Assembly: GCA_023957125.1 (NCBI GenBank)
Contig: JAMLHL010000001.1
Location: 371,254 to 435,253, forward strand
Length of the DNA: 64,000 bases
From: Chitinophagaceae bacterium
Lineage (GTDB): Bacteria > Bacteroidota > Bacteroidia > Chitinophagales > Chitinophagaceae
Reading direction: 5' to 3'
Both the position numbers and the translations under genes were made by a program. How positions within the stretch are numbered: the first letter of the stretch is position 1; each line of letters begins with the position of its first letter. Positions 17,506-27,274 of the stretch are shown here, piece after piece. Below the pieces are notes generated by a model that did not search any database, was not told the origin of the DNA, and saw only the letters and a program-made list of their open reading frames with translations.

Positions 17506-18435
17506 TTACCGGAAGCTATCGCTTTCGCGGTAGGCTTTTATAACCGCCAGTTCTCCTTCTTTCCCCGGCTTTGAATTACCGTGTTCCATGCCCATAACGC
17601 CACGGTATCCTCTTTCATAGATGTATTTGAATACATTCTTATAATTGATCTCTCCCGTGGTGGGTTCGTTTCTTCCGGGATTATCGCCAATCTGGAAATA
17701 AGCGATCTCGTTCCAGGTCAACTCAATATGTTTGATCAGGTTACCTTCATTTTTCTGCATATGATAGATATCGTATAATATTTTGCAGGACGGGCTGTTC
17801 ACGCCTCTGCAGATCTCATAGGTTTGGGTGGAAGTGCGTAAAAACAGATCCGGGGTATCGCTCAGGGGTTCCAGCACCATAATAATGCCATGTGGTTCCA
17901 GTATCTCAGCTCCCCGTTTCAGGGCGTCTATTACATTGCCTGTTTGAATGCCTATCGGTAAATGCCGCTCAAAGTTGCCGGGTACCACCGTCACCCATTT
18001 CGCATTCACCCGCTTGGCCACTTCTACTGACTGCCGGCATCCTTTTAAGAAGACGTCCAGATGTTCCGGCTTCCCTGCCGCAAGGGTATTGGCCCCGTTG
18101 CCGCCCTTGGGTACCACAAACACCCCCATCGTCATTCCCAGCTTAGCCAGCGTTTGTCCTATTTTATTTTGTTGCTCCACGCTCCTTCCGGTCATCCCAT
18201 TGTCTTCAATGGAACGGAATCCCTGGTCGTACATGTATTTGATCTGATCAATGAAATCACTGCCGCCGTTATTTTTAAACATACCATCGTGGGGGGCATA
18301 ATCCAGGTTAAACGTTTTTTCAGCCCGGGGTATATGTCTTTTTTCTTCATTTTTATTACCGGCAAAAACAGCGGCTCCTGTGAGCGTGGAGGCGCCGGCC
18401 AAAAGTCCTTTTTGTAAAAAATTTCTGCGTTGCAT
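17506..18435 (-). CDS. Secreted TIM-barrel sugar isomerase, hydroxypyruvate isomerase-like
   Basis: 309 aa. It starts MQRRNFLQKGLLAGASTLTG, a Tat-like signal with RR and a hydrophobic stretch, so the protein is probably exported folded. The rest is an AP-endonuclease-2 family TIM barrel: GFRSIEDNGM, WVTVVPGNF, MVLEPLSDTPDLFL, ILYDIYHMQKNEGNLI, FQIGDNPGRNEP and GVMGMEHGNS supply the usual metal-binding Glu/Asp/His. It resembles hydroxypyruvate isomerase-like enzymes of Bacteroidota sugar catabolism. Convergent with pdxA (10 bases apart). Substrate unknown. Confidence 0.85.
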   Translation of the reverse strand: MQRRNFLQKGLLAGASTLTGAAVFAGNKNEEKRHIPRAEKTFNLDYAPHDGMFKNNGGSDFIDQIKYMYDQGFRSIEDNGMTGRSVEQQNKIGQTLAKLGMTMGVFVVPKGGNGANTLAAGKPEHLDVFLKGCRQSVEVAKRVNAKWVTVVPGNFERHLPIGIQTGNVIDALKRGAEILEPHGIIMVLEPLSDTPDLFLRTSTQTYEICRGVNSPSCKILYDIYHMQKNEGNLIKHIELTWNEIAYFQIGDNPGRNEPTTGEINYKNVFKYIYERGYRGVMGMEHGNSKPGKEGELAVIKAYRESDSFR

Positions 18436-18668
18436 GATCGTCTTTGATTTAAAAAACTAAAAATAAGACAAACGGCCGCAATAATTAAATCAATTTTCCT
18501 CCGGGCTTCGCCGGAAGGCCTATGACTTCCCTCCTATGGAAAACGGGATAAAAAAACAGCACCGGATTTGAAGATCAATGCTATGCTAAATTTGAATCTC
18601 CGGTAAGAAATCCCGTTGCGGTATCAATACTTTTCTTAACTTTCAGCCCTTTAAAATGTATTCTTATT

Positions 18669-19634
18669 GTGAGAAAGATCGGACTTCTCTGCACTTTGAT
18701 CGGTTTGACATTTATAGTTTGCGGACAAAACAACAGCAAAGGAACTTTAACGGCCTACGATCAAAAGATTCCCGGCACCTCATTGAATCTGAAAATGGTT
18801 CCCATAAAGGGCGGCTCCTTTACGATGGGAAGCAGCGCTTCAGACAGGTTGAAACACCCCGATGAAACGCCGGCACGGAAAGTTACGGTGTCTTCATTCT
18901 GGATGGGCGCCTATGAAGTAACCCACGACATTTTCGATGCTTTTTTTCGCGATGAAACTACGCCTGTTGGTACGGAAGTAGATGCGCTAACCCGGCCTAC
19001 GCCGCAGTACATTGACCTTAGCTGGGGAATGGGTAAAACCGGCGGCTACCCGGTCAACAGTATGAGCCAGGACGGCGCATTGATGTTTTGCAGGTGGCTG
19101 TATAAAAAAACCGGTATCTTTTACCGCCTGCCAACCGAAGCCGAATGGGAATATGCCTGCCGGGCGGGGAGTGCTTCCGTTTATCCCTTCGGGGATAATG
19201 CAAAGGACCTGGGCAAATATGCCTGGTTCAAAGGCAACAGCAAAAAGAAATATCATAAAGTAGGTGAAAAGCTGCCCAATGCATTTGGGCTATACGACAT
19301 GCTGGGCAATGTATCCGAATGGACGCTGGATCAATACGATGAAAAATATTTTGAAACCATTGGCGACCACGCAACCGACCCGGTCATTCCACCGGGAAAA
19401 CGGTATCCGAGAAGCGTCAGAGGCGGAAGCTTTGCGGACGATGCCGGAGCGCTCCGCAGCGCTGATCGTCAGCACTCCGATCCCTCCTGGAACAAAAGAG
19501 ACCCCCAGATCCCCAGAAGCCGCTGGTGGCTGACAGACGCTGAGTTTGTAGGCTTCCGGGTGGTTCGCCCGGAAAAGCAGCCTACTGCAAAAGAGGCTGA
19601 AGCCTTTTACAATAAATATCTGAATATAGATTAA
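18669..19634 (+). CDS. Secreted SUMF1 / formylglycine-generating-enzyme-like protein
   Basis: 321 aa from GTG 18669; the hydrophobic start MRKIGLLCTLIGLTFIVCG fits a signal peptide directly. The FGE-sulfatase fold follows: MVPIKGGSFTMGS, FWMGAYEVTHDIF, YPVNSMSQDGALMFCRWL, RLPTEAEWEYACRAG, LGNVSEWTLDQ, RSVRGGSF and FVGFRVVRP. True sulfatase-activating enzymes need two particular cysteines near the C-terminus; I do not see the pair here, so this is probably a SUMF1-like protein of another role. Forty-two bases separate it from the following oxidoreductase in the same direction, so they may be co-transcribed. Confidence 0.87.
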   Translation: MRKIGLLCTLIGLTFIVCGQNNSKGTLTAYDQKIPGTSLNLKMVPIKGGSFTMGSSASDRLKHPDETPARKVTVSSFWMGAYEVTHDIFDAFFRDETTPVGTEVDALTRPTPQYIDLSWGMGKTGGYPVNSMSQDGALMFCRWLYKKTGIFYRLPTEAEWEYACRAGSASVYPFGDNAKDLGKYAWFKGNSKKKYHKVGEKLPNAFGLYDMLGNVSEWTLDQYDEKYFETIGDHATDPVIPPGKRYPRSVRGGSFADDAGALRSADRQHSDPSWNKRDPQIPRSRWWLTDAEFVGFRVVRPEKQPTAKEAEAFYNKYLNID

Positions 19635-19676
19635 GCTATCAACTGAACGTTTGCTAAATAAAATAAAACAAGTTGT

Positions 19677-20996
19677 ATGAATAAGAATAATTCTTCTACA
19701 AATCAAACGAGAAGATCTTTTGTAAAAAACTCTTCTCTCCTGGCAGGGGGGCTGCTGGCCGCTCCTCTCTTATCTAAAGCCAACTATTTTTCCGGCGCAG
19801 ATGACACTATAAAAATAGCGCTTATCGGGTGCGGCGGCAGGGGAACAGGCGCTGCTACCCAGGCCTTGTCCACCAAACAAAACGTGAAACTGGTAGCTAT
19901 GGCGGATGCTTTCCGCGACCGGCTGGACAAATCATACAAGTCTATCTCCGGAGAAATTGACGCCAAACGGATAGACGTACCGGAAGACCGGAAATTTGTT
20001 GGATTTGACGCCTACGCACAGGCGATTCCCCTGGCGGACGTAGTAATACTTGCCACCCCGCCGGGCTTTCGTCCCATACATTTTGCGGAAGCGGTTAAAT
20101 GGGGGAAACACGTCTTCATGGAGAAGCCGGTAGCTACAGACCCGGCCGGCGTTCAGAAAGTATTGGCAGTTGCCGCCGTTGCCAAACAAAGGAAGCTGAA
20201 CGTGGTGGTGGGATTGCAACGTCATTATCAAAACTCTTATCGTGAATTACTCAAGCGCAAAGATCTCATCGGAGATATTACCTCTGCTCAGGCCTGGTGG
20301 GACGGCGATGGCGTGTGGGTGCATCCCCGCAAGGAAGGACAAACGGAGATGGAATACCAGATGCGTAACTGGTATTATTTTAACTGGCTTTGCGGCGATC
20401 ATATCACCGAACAGCATATTCATAATATTGACGTGATCAACTGGTTCAAAGGCGCCTACCCCGTTAAAGCACAAGGCATGGGCGGCAGGGAAGTAAGGAC
20501 GGGGAAGGATTATGGAGAAATTTTTGATCACCACTACGTTGAATTTCATTACGCCGACGGATCTATCCTGAACAGCCAGTGCAGGCACCAGCCCAAGACC
20601 ATGAGCAAGGTGGATGAACTAATCGTAGGCACTAAAGGAAAAATATTTGCCGGCGCAGCTAACATTGTGGACCACAAAGGAAAAGTATTGTACCAGTTTG
20701 ACCGGAAAACAGAAAATAATCCTTATCAGACGGAGCACGATGAACTGTTTGCCGCTGTTGCTAAAGGAGAATTCAGGTTTTCGAATGCGGAATATGGTGC
20801 TAAAAGCACTATGACCTCCATTCTCGGACGCATGGCTACTTACAGCGGGGAAGTGATTGAGTGGGACAAGGCCCTTAATTCCGGAATTGACATCCATCCA
20901 AAAGAATATGGCTGGGATGTTACGCCCCCGATCGTGCCGAATGCAGACGGCTTCTATCCTGTGGCGGTACCCGGCGTAACCCGCTATTTTTCATAA
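19677..20996 (+). CDS. Secreted Gfo/Idh/MocA family oxidoreductase
   Basis: 439 aa. A Tat-like signal (NQTRRSFVKNSSLLAGGLLA) precedes the NAD(P)-binding Rossmann domain (IKIALIGCGGRGTGAA, about 46-61) and the family motif HVFMEKPVATDP. The C-terminal alpha/beta domain has GDHITEQHIHNIDVINWF, a His-rich segment expected at the active site. Such enzymes oxidise or reduce sugars and inositols, often making 3-keto sugars with tightly bound cofactor. The gene follows the SUMF1-like gene and the TIM-barrel gene is close by; with DUF1080 at 8385 the locus has a keto-sugar flavour, but substrates are unknown. Confidence 0.92.
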   Translation: MNKNNSSTNQTRRSFVKNSSLLAGGLLAAPLLSKANYFSGADDTIKIALIGCGGRGTGAATQALSTKQNVKLVAMADAFRDRLDKSYKSISGEIDAKRIDVPEDRKFVGFDAYAQAIPLADVVILATPPGFRPIHFAEAVKWGKHVFMEKPVATDPAGVQKVLAVAAVAKQRKLNVVVGLQRHYQNSYRELLKRKDLIGDITSAQAWWDGDGVWVHPRKEGQTEMEYQMRNWYYFNWLCGDHITEQHIHNIDVINWFKGAYPVKAQGMGGREVRTGKDYGEIFDHHYVEFHYADGSILNSQCRHQPKTMSKVDELIVGTKGKIFAGAANIVDHKGKVLYQFDRKTENNPYQTEHDELFAAVAKGEFRFSNAEYGAKSTMTSILGRMATYSGEVIEWDKALNSGIDIHPKEYGWDVTPPIVPNADGFYPVAVPGVTRYFS

Positions 20997-21010
20997 TCAC
21001 AACACCAACC

Positions 21011-21058
21011 CATCGCCAATGCCCGAATATTTTACTTATTATCCGTGCATTGGCGATG
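21011..21058. repeat. Perfect 12-bp inverted repeat after the oxidoreductase gene
   Basis: CATCGCCAATGC (21011-21022) and GCATTGGCGATG (21047-21058) form a 12-bp stem with a 24-base loop. No T-run follows, so it is not a classical terminator but may protect the 3' end of the upstream mRNA. The rest of 20997-21389 shows only the promoter box at 21150. Confidence 0.6.
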
Positions 21059-21149
21059 ATATCTTATTCTGTTGTACAGAAGGGTTTTCTTTTTACCACA
21101 TATCAATTAAAAACACACAATAATTTTACACTTCCTGCATTACTTGCGC

Positions 21150-21157
21150 TATTTTTG
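21150..21157 (+). promoter_or_regulatory. Putative -7 promoter box upstream of the small secreted protein
   Basis: TATTTTTG matches TAnnTTTG. It would give a leader of about 225 bases before the ATG at 21390; no -33 TTG is at the right distance. Confidence 0.3.
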
Positions 21158-21389
21158 TGAATACAAATCCACCAACTACAGCGGATCCTATATTAACGCT
21201 GCAATAGCCCTTCCTTCTTAAAGCCACAGGTCCCCCATCTGAAGAATTACCGTATCAGCAAGCTGATAACAGGTTGCTGCTTTTGTTACAATCATTAACC
21301 TGATGAAGTATCCGTCCGCTTTTCCATTCACGGAAAAGAATGTGGCGACACGGCATCCGGTGAAAATGCTGAAATAAAAATTGATACGG

Positions 21390-21815
21390 ATGAAAAAATT
21401 ACTACTATTAACATGTATTGCCGGCGGTCTTACTTTGAGTGAGCCGGTGAACGCCGGGCCGGCGCATTCTACGGACCGGCAGTGCGCCGCAATCCCAATC
21501 CGGGAAAGAGCAACGCATTTCCCGGTGAGATTCGAGGATTTGAAGGTGAAATATGAAGACGGCAGGATGATGATCAGCTGGTCGGCCCTGACCGGGAAAA
21601 ATAACAAACAATTTGAGATACAAAGAAGCGCCGACGGCATCGGTTTTAAAACGATCGCTATTATATTTACGTTAAACGATGAAAAGGAAGTAAAAAGCTA
21701 CCGGTTTAATGACGAGTTGAAAGGCGTGCAGGGAAACAAAATAACGTATCGGATCAAACAGGTGGATATCACTGAAAAATATACTTTCAGCCAAACCATA
21801 TCTCCTGTCATTTAA
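21390..21815 (+). CDS. Small secreted beta-sandwich protein
   Basis: 141 aa from ATG 21390 (MKKLLLLTCIAGGLTLSEPVNA), a clear signal peptide; the upstream TTG 21381 is less likely. The mature part contains RMMISWSALTGKNNKQFEIQ, R-S-A-D-G and, later, ITYRIKQVDITEKYTFS. This is the fibronectin-like pattern seen just before sorting domains in Bacteroidota secreted proteins. No sorting tail follows here, so it looks like the FN3-like module alone. No catalytic residues are evident. A strong terminator follows at 21867. Confidence 0.65.
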   Translation: MKKLLLLTCIAGGLTLSEPVNAGPAHSTDRQCAAIPIRERATHFPVRFEDLKVKYEDGRMMISWSALTGKNNKQFEIQRSADGIGFKTIAIIFTLNDEKEVKSYRFNDELKGVQGNKITYRIKQVDITEKYTFSQTISPVI

Positions 21816-21866
21816 TATTATTGTATTTAGAAAGCGTTTACAGAGGTTGTGAAATTCCTAATCAGA

Positions 21867-21892
21867 AAAGGCCCCTTGTCGAAGGGGCCTTT
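21867..21892 (+). terminator. Strong bidirectional terminator hairpin
   Basis: AAAGGCCCCTT (21867-21877), loop GTCG, AAGGGGCCTTT (21882-21892): an 11-bp perfect stem with a short T-run on either strand. It separates the two small secreted-protein genes. Confidence 0.85.
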
Positions 21893-22015
21893 AGAAAACA
21901 TGCTTTAGTCCTTACCCGAAACCCAATGAGCCTGATCTCTATCTCCTTTGAGTGAAACCGTCTGCAGGAAATATTCCTGTAACCATTTCTCATTCACCAA
22001 CTAAAACAAGAGATC

Positions 22016-22696
22016 ATGAAACGTTTTACCAGCTTCACTTTCCTTCTTGCCGGCTGCAGTTTGCTGTTAACCCTTATTTCCTTTCCCGCAAATGCGGAAG
22101 GTGGGAAAAAGGAGAAAAACAACCATGAAAACGCCACGGCTGTACCGGCCGTGGAAGTGGTGAGCTTCCTTGGTCAATCCACCAACAACAACAGGATTGA
22201 ACTGTATTGCAAAGTAAAAAGTAATTGCTGTTATAATATTATTGTAGAGCGCAGCAGCAACGGAAAGCGTTATCATGCCATTACCACCTTATCCGATAAC
22301 AAGCAATTAGCGGAATTCAGGTTTCCTGACAGCAGCCCTCTGCGTTATACCAATTACTACCGGCTGAAGATAGCGGATAACCGGGGAAACGTTAGCTACT
22401 CAAAAACGATGGTGGTGCAATTGTACCGGTCAAAAAGTGTGGAGATGGTAAGCGTTACACCCAACACGCCATTGCAGGATCTGCGCATTAATGTACAACT
22501 GAAAAACCGGGCTTATATCGCCATGAAAATAACAGACAATAAAGGCCGGGAGATCATAAAAAGAAGAAATACCGGCAATGAAGGCGTCAACACTTTTGAA
22601 CTTGAGGGAACCGGAAAGATGGCTGCAGGCAGCTATACACTGGAGGTACTGGTAAATAGTAAAGACCTCCTGCTGCTGCCCCTGGTAAAGGGATAG
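22016..22696 (+). CDS. Secreted protein with T9SS-like C-terminal sorting domain
   Basis: 226 aa. The signal peptide is MKRFTSFTFLLAGCSLLLTLISFPANA. Residues about 45-140 are an FN3-like beta-sandwich (YNIIVERSSNGKRYHAI, YYRLKIADNRGNVSYS), related to the preceding gene. The last 85 residues match the type IX secretion C-terminal pattern: VTPNTPLQDLRINVQL, then MKITDNKGREI, EGVNTFELEG and MAAGSYTLEVL. It is therefore probably exported through T9SS and attached to the surface or released. It has no enzymatic domain; binding or adhesion is a guess. Confidence 0.75.
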   Translation: MKRFTSFTFLLAGCSLLLTLISFPANAEGGKKEKNNHENATAVPAVEVVSFLGQSTNNNRIELYCKVKSNCCYNIIVERSSNGKRYHAITTLSDNKQLAEFRFPDSSPLRYTNYYRLKIADNRGNVSYSKTMVVQLYRSKSVEMVSVTPNTPLQDLRINVQLKNRAYIAMKITDNKGREIIKRRNTGNEGVNTFELEGTGKMAAGSYTLEVLVNSKDLLLLPLVKG

Positions 22697-22717
22697 CCGC
22701 CGATAATCCGCAGGGAT

Positions 22718-22742
22718 GCAGGGATCAATCCAGGATCCCTGC
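22718..22742. terminator. Hairpin between convergent genes, overlapping the hom stop
   Basis: GCAGGGATC (22718-22726) and GATCCCTGC (22734-22742) form a 9-bp stem spanning the end of hom. Neither strand has a proper T-run, so it may only stabilise or pause transcripts. Confidence 0.35.
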
Positions 22743-23978
22743 CAATTCCAGGCTTTTCTTCTTCAACTTCCGGATTTCAATGTCCTCGATAATCGCATCG
22801 GGCATTAATATCAACGATACCTGGTTTTCTTTCCACCAGGAATCGTTTTTCAGATGCTCAAAATGTAATACGCCCGAAAGGTACTTCCGGTCGCCGGCAT
22901 GCCATTCTTCGATCCATTCAAATTTATCGCGTGGAATATTTTTCCAGTCATCAAAGCTCAGGTAAGCCCGTACATAAAAATCGTTGGTCAACACGGGAGG
23001 CGTGTGGTAATACAATTTTTTATACTCGTAACGATAGCCGTACCTAAGCGCCGAGATATCGCTCAGCACCGCGGAAGCGGTAGGGAAACTGCCGGCGCCT
23101 TTCCCGTAAAAAAATTGCTTATCGGCAAAACTGCTTTCAATAACCACCCCATTGAATTCATTTTTCACGAAAGCCAGCGGGTCTTCGTGCAATACAAACT
23201 GGGGCAACACAAAAGCCGCTACTTTACCATTATTCAGCTTCTTTGCCTGCGCCACCAGCTTTATCTCGTAATTTTTTTCCCTGGCCACCACTGCGTCCGA
23301 CAGGTTGATATTCTGAATGCCGTTGAATACGATATGCTCCGTTTTTTCTACGATACCATAGGCATGCGTAAGCAAAAAAGTCCATTTATTTACAGCGTCC
23401 CATCCTTCCACGTCCAGCGAAGGGTCTGCCTCAGCAAATCCCAATTGCTGCGCCAGCATCACCGCCTGTTTGAAATCCAGCTTGTCTTCAAACATCCTGG
23501 TGAGGATGAAATTGGTAGAGCCGTTTACAATGGCTCTTATGGAATGTAAAAGATCGTTGTCGTAATATTCTTCCAGGTTCCTGATCACGGGAATCGAAGC
23601 ACAGGCCGCCGATTCACACAAAAACGGCTGGTTGTATATCTTCTGCATTTCCAGTATTTCGGGGAGGTGTTCCGCGATCATTTTTTTACTGGCGCTCACT
23701 ACTGCCTTACCGTTTTTCAGGGCGGTGGACACGATCTCAAATGCCGGGCCCGATTCATTGATCACCTCCACGATTACATTGATGCCGGGATCATTCAGCA
23801 GTTCATCTCTGTCGGTGGTAAACAGAGTTGCCGGCGCATTCCTTTTTTTACCGGGATTTTTTATACAAACTTTTTTAATGGTTGCCCTGAGGGAGGGGGT
23901 TTGCTCCAGCACCTTATATAAGCCTTCGCCTACCACCCCAAAGCCAAACAAACCTATAGTCAACTGCCGGGAGTTCAT
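22725..23978 (-). CDS. hom: Homoserine dehydrogenase
   Basis: 417 aa. The NAD(P)-binding start is IGLFGFGVVGEGLYKVLEQ. The catalytic domain carries NGSTNFILTRMFEDKLDFKQAVMLAQQLGFAEADPSLDVEGWDA, where Glu and Asp/Lys of the homoserine site lie, and VAAFVLPQFV. It reduces aspartate semialdehyde to homoserine, the branch point to methionine and threonine. It lacks an aspartokinase domain and a C-terminal ACT domain, so feedback inhibition is probably weak. It starts five bases after metX and is the last gene of the metY-metX-hom unit, placing homoserine supply under methionine control. Confidence 0.95.
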   Translation of the reverse strand: MNSRQLTIGLFGFGVVGEGLYKVLEQTPSLRATIKKVCIKNPGKKRNAPATLFTTDRDELLNDPGINVIVEVINESGPAFEIVSTALKNGKAVVSASKKMIAEHLPEILEMQKIYNQPFLCESAACASIPVIRNLEEYYDNDLLHSIRAIVNGSTNFILTRMFEDKLDFKQAVMLAQQLGFAEADPSLDVEGWDAVNKWTFLLTHAYGIVEKTEHIVFNGIQNINLSDAVVAREKNYEIKLVAQAKKLNNGKVAAFVLPQFVLHEDPLAFVKNEFNGVVIESSFADKQFFYGKGAGSFPTASAVLSDISALRYGYRYEYKKLYYHTPPVLTNDFYVRAYLSFDDWKNIPRDKFEWIEEWHAGDRKYLSGVLHFEHLKNDSWWKENQVSLILMPDAIIEDIEIRKLKKKSLELAGILD

Positions 23979-23983
23979 ATGCT

Positions 23984-25051
23984 TTACTGATTTACTATTT
24001 TTAAATAACTCACTTTTTCTTCTTGCAGGAATGGTTTAAGCAGCCGTTCTATTTTTTCGTATTCCAGCAAAAATCCGTCATGCCCGTAGGGGGATTCAAT
24101 CAATTGGTATTCGGCTCCCGGGATATGATCGGCAATCCGTTTTTGCTCCTCCGGCGGAAAAAGCAGGTCGTTGGTAATGCCGATTACCAGCGTTTTAGCG
24201 CGTATCCGGGACAAAGCCTCTTCCACCGAATTTCTCCCCCTGCCCACATCATGCGCATCCATGGCCTGGCTCAGGCGATAATAGCTGAATGCATTGAAAC
24301 GCTTCGCCAGCTTCTCGCCCTGGTAACGCTGATAACTTTCAGCCGCTTCTCCGCCAAACGGATGAGGAACCGGCCAGGCGGTTTTTTTATCCCTGGGCTG
24401 GGTAAGATTATAGGTGGTATGATTGCGATAGCTGAGCAATGCCACGCTCCTGGCGGCTTTCATGCCCTGCAATCCCGCTTCCGGCTGGTTTTCCAGCCAG
24501 GTTGCATCCGCCTCAATACACATCCGTTGAGAAGCATTAAAAGCGATCCCCCACGGCGAATGCTGGGCGTTGGTGGCCATGGCCACTACGTACTCAAACA
24601 GATCCGGTTCTTCAATGGTCCATTCCAGTAATTGTTGCCCTCCCATCGAACCGCCAATACCTACATGGATCTTTTCAATGCCCAGGTGGGCCCGCAAAGA
24701 ACGATAGGTACGCACCATATCTCTTGTGGTAAACAAAGGAAAATCATGATACCAGCGTTCCCCGCTTTCGGGGTTGATCTCCAGCGGACCGATACTACCA
24801 TAGCAGCTCCCCGGCATATTCACGCAGATAATAAAGCGGTTGGCAGGATCAAACAACTTCCCTTCCCCCACCAGGCCCGGCCACCAGTCTGCCGGGTTAC
24901 TGTTGGCCGTAAGCGCGTGAAAAATCCATATTACATTATCTTTCCGCGCATTCAACCTGCCCAGGGTAGTATAGGCCAAATGGTAGCCCGAAATGGTTTT
25001 ACCACTTTCCAATGTAAAAGGTGCGTTATGTGTGTACACCTGTGTGGACAT
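23984..25051 (-). CDS. metX: Homoserine O-acetyltransferase
   Basis: 355 aa, alpha/beta-hydrolase fold. The nucleophile elbow is GIGGSMGGQQLLEW (Ser135), the catalytic Asp is near ITNDLLFPPEEQKR, and the His is in SPYGHDGFLLEY. The oxyanion-hole region HALTANSNPADWWPGLVG is typical of MetX. It acetylates homoserine with acetyl-CoA, making the substrate of the metY enzyme encoded 91 bases upstream. Family members can be acetyl- or succinyl-transferases; the local metY favours acetyl. Confidence 0.94.
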   Translation of the reverse strand: MSTQVYTHNAPFTLESGKTISGYHLAYTTLGRLNARKDNVIWIFHALTANSNPADWWPGLVGEGKLFDPANRFIICVNMPGSCYGSIGPLEINPESGERWYHDFPLFTTRDMVRTYRSLRAHLGIEKIHVGIGGSMGGQQLLEWTIEEPDLFEYVVAMATNAQHSPWGIAFNASQRMCIEADATWLENQPEAGLQGMKAARSVALLSYRNHTTYNLTQPRDKKTAWPVPHPFGGEAAESYQRYQGEKLAKRFNAFSYYRLSQAMDAHDVGRGRNSVEEALSRIRAKTLVIGITNDLLFPPEEQKRIADHIPGAEYQLIESPYGHDGFLLEYEKIERLLKPFLQEEKVSYLKIVNQ

Positions 25052-25142
25052 ATTCTTTGCTATTCCCGTTGTCTTTTCTTTTTTTTATATTCGAAAAAGA
25101 GGCGTGAAGCGATTTTCCCACGCCTCTTTACCGGCTTTCGTT

Positions 25143-26489
<1,347 letters not shown>

Positions 26490-26556
26490 TCAAAAGAATC
26501 TTGTGAAAAAAGGAAAGAAACAGATAATAAACCTGTAGCAGGTGGAATAAAATATA

Positions 26557-26574
26557 GTATGCCTTACGGCATAC
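26557..26574 (-). terminator. Attenuator-like hairpin 107 bases before metY
   Basis: On the minus strand GTATGCC (26574-26568), tetraloop GTAA, GGCATAC (26563-26557), followed by TATATTTTATT. Eleven bases of it (26571-26561) are exactly complementary to the end of the Cys-Cys leader ORF at 26736-26726. Confidence 0.55.
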
Positions 26575-26719
26575 AACAGACCATACAAAGAGAGAACTGA
26601 TTATGTGCTTTAGACGACAACATGCATTTTTGTAATCCGGTAAAAATAAGCGTCTTCTCCATTAATCCCAGGTTTTTATTTGTTAAAATCAATAATCCTC
26701 AAATGTATCCCTTTCAAAA

Positions 26720-26806
26720 CTATCCTGCCGTAAGGCCCGATGACCTGTAAACCACAGCATTCACTTTAAACAAACAACACACACGTTCTGTATAAATATT
26801 ATCCAT
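26720..26806 (-). CDS. Putative 28-codon leader peptide with Cys-Cys, upstream of metY
   Basis: ATG at 26806, TAG at 26722-26720. The peptide begins MDNIYTERVCCLFK, with tandem Cys codons 10-11, and ends SSGLTAG. It starts about 110 bases after the SAM-I aptamer and ends about 145 bases before the attenuator-like hairpin. Its last codons contain GCCTTACGGCA, the exact complement of that hairpin's stem-loop. The arrangement resembles ribosome-mediated attenuation with cysteine sensing. There is no strong ribosome site, and 28 codons open by chance are common, so translation is unproven. Too short for routine gene finding. Confidence 0.45.
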   Translation of the reverse strand: MDNIYTERVCCLFKVNAVVYRSSGLTAG

Positions 26807-26916
26807 AAAAATTTGGGGGAAACACTTCGTTGGGTAAGATTCCACCGGAAGTTGAAAAACGCTCCGGCAGCAGCGGGAAGAAGTTCACTGATAGGATCTG
26901 TTCAGGAATCATCCGA

Positions 26917-27033
26917 CTTATCTGCTCCGCTTAGCGGAAATGGAATTGGCACCTTTTTTCATACGGCTGCAATGAGCGATGAAAGAGGTTGTCAAGGCTT
27001 CCCCGGGCCAGTCCCTCAGCCTTTCTTGATAAG
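26917..27033 (-). ncRNA. SAM-I riboswitch (S box) of the met operon
   Basis: The minus strand reads CTTATCAAGAAAGGCTGAGG, GACTGGCCCGGGGAAGCC, TTGACAACC, then GGTGCCAATTCC, and closes with GATAAG. These are the SAM-I core elements, and CTTATC/GATAAG forms helix P1. It begins about 12 bases after the expected transcription start and controls metY-metX-hom, genes that SAM-I riboswitches commonly govern. Binding of SAM should lower expression; whether by termination or translation is unclear, since the platform after P1 has no obvious T-run. Confidence 0.95.
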
Positions 27034-27051
27034 TATTTATAAGAACTGGCG

Positions 27052-27083
27052 CAAAGATAATAGCAAAAGAATCATAAATTCAA
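27052..27083 (-). promoter_or_regulatory. Promoter of the metY-metX-hom leader
   Basis: On the minus strand TTG (27083-27081), a 21-base spacer, and TATCTTTG (27059-27052) fit the Bacteroidota TTG/TAnnTTTG consensus. The start of transcription, near 27045, falls just before the SAM-I aptamer. Confidence 0.75.
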
Positions 27084-27129
27084 AAAAATTAATTTGATGA
27101 AGAAATTAGAGCCCTATCCTTTTCCTCCT

Positions 27130-27137
27130 TATCTTTG
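27130..27137 (+). promoter_or_regulatory. Putative -7 promoter box of cysH
   Basis: TATCTTTG, identical to the divergent met box, gives a leader of about 130 bases before the cysH ATG. The leader can fold (ACCTGC/GCAGGT at about 27168-27196 and CGGGTAACCCG near 27202), so some leader control is possible. No -33 TTG at proper spacing. Confidence 0.5.
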
Positions 27138-27274
27138 TCTATCAATTCAGTAGGGTAATAAAGCAGCCTGACCTGCAATAAAATCCGGGCAGGTTATTAC
27201 ACGGGTAACCCGCCAAACAAAACAAGGAAAATTTTTGACGGATTACTTTCTGTCGTCTATTAAAAATAAATGGT

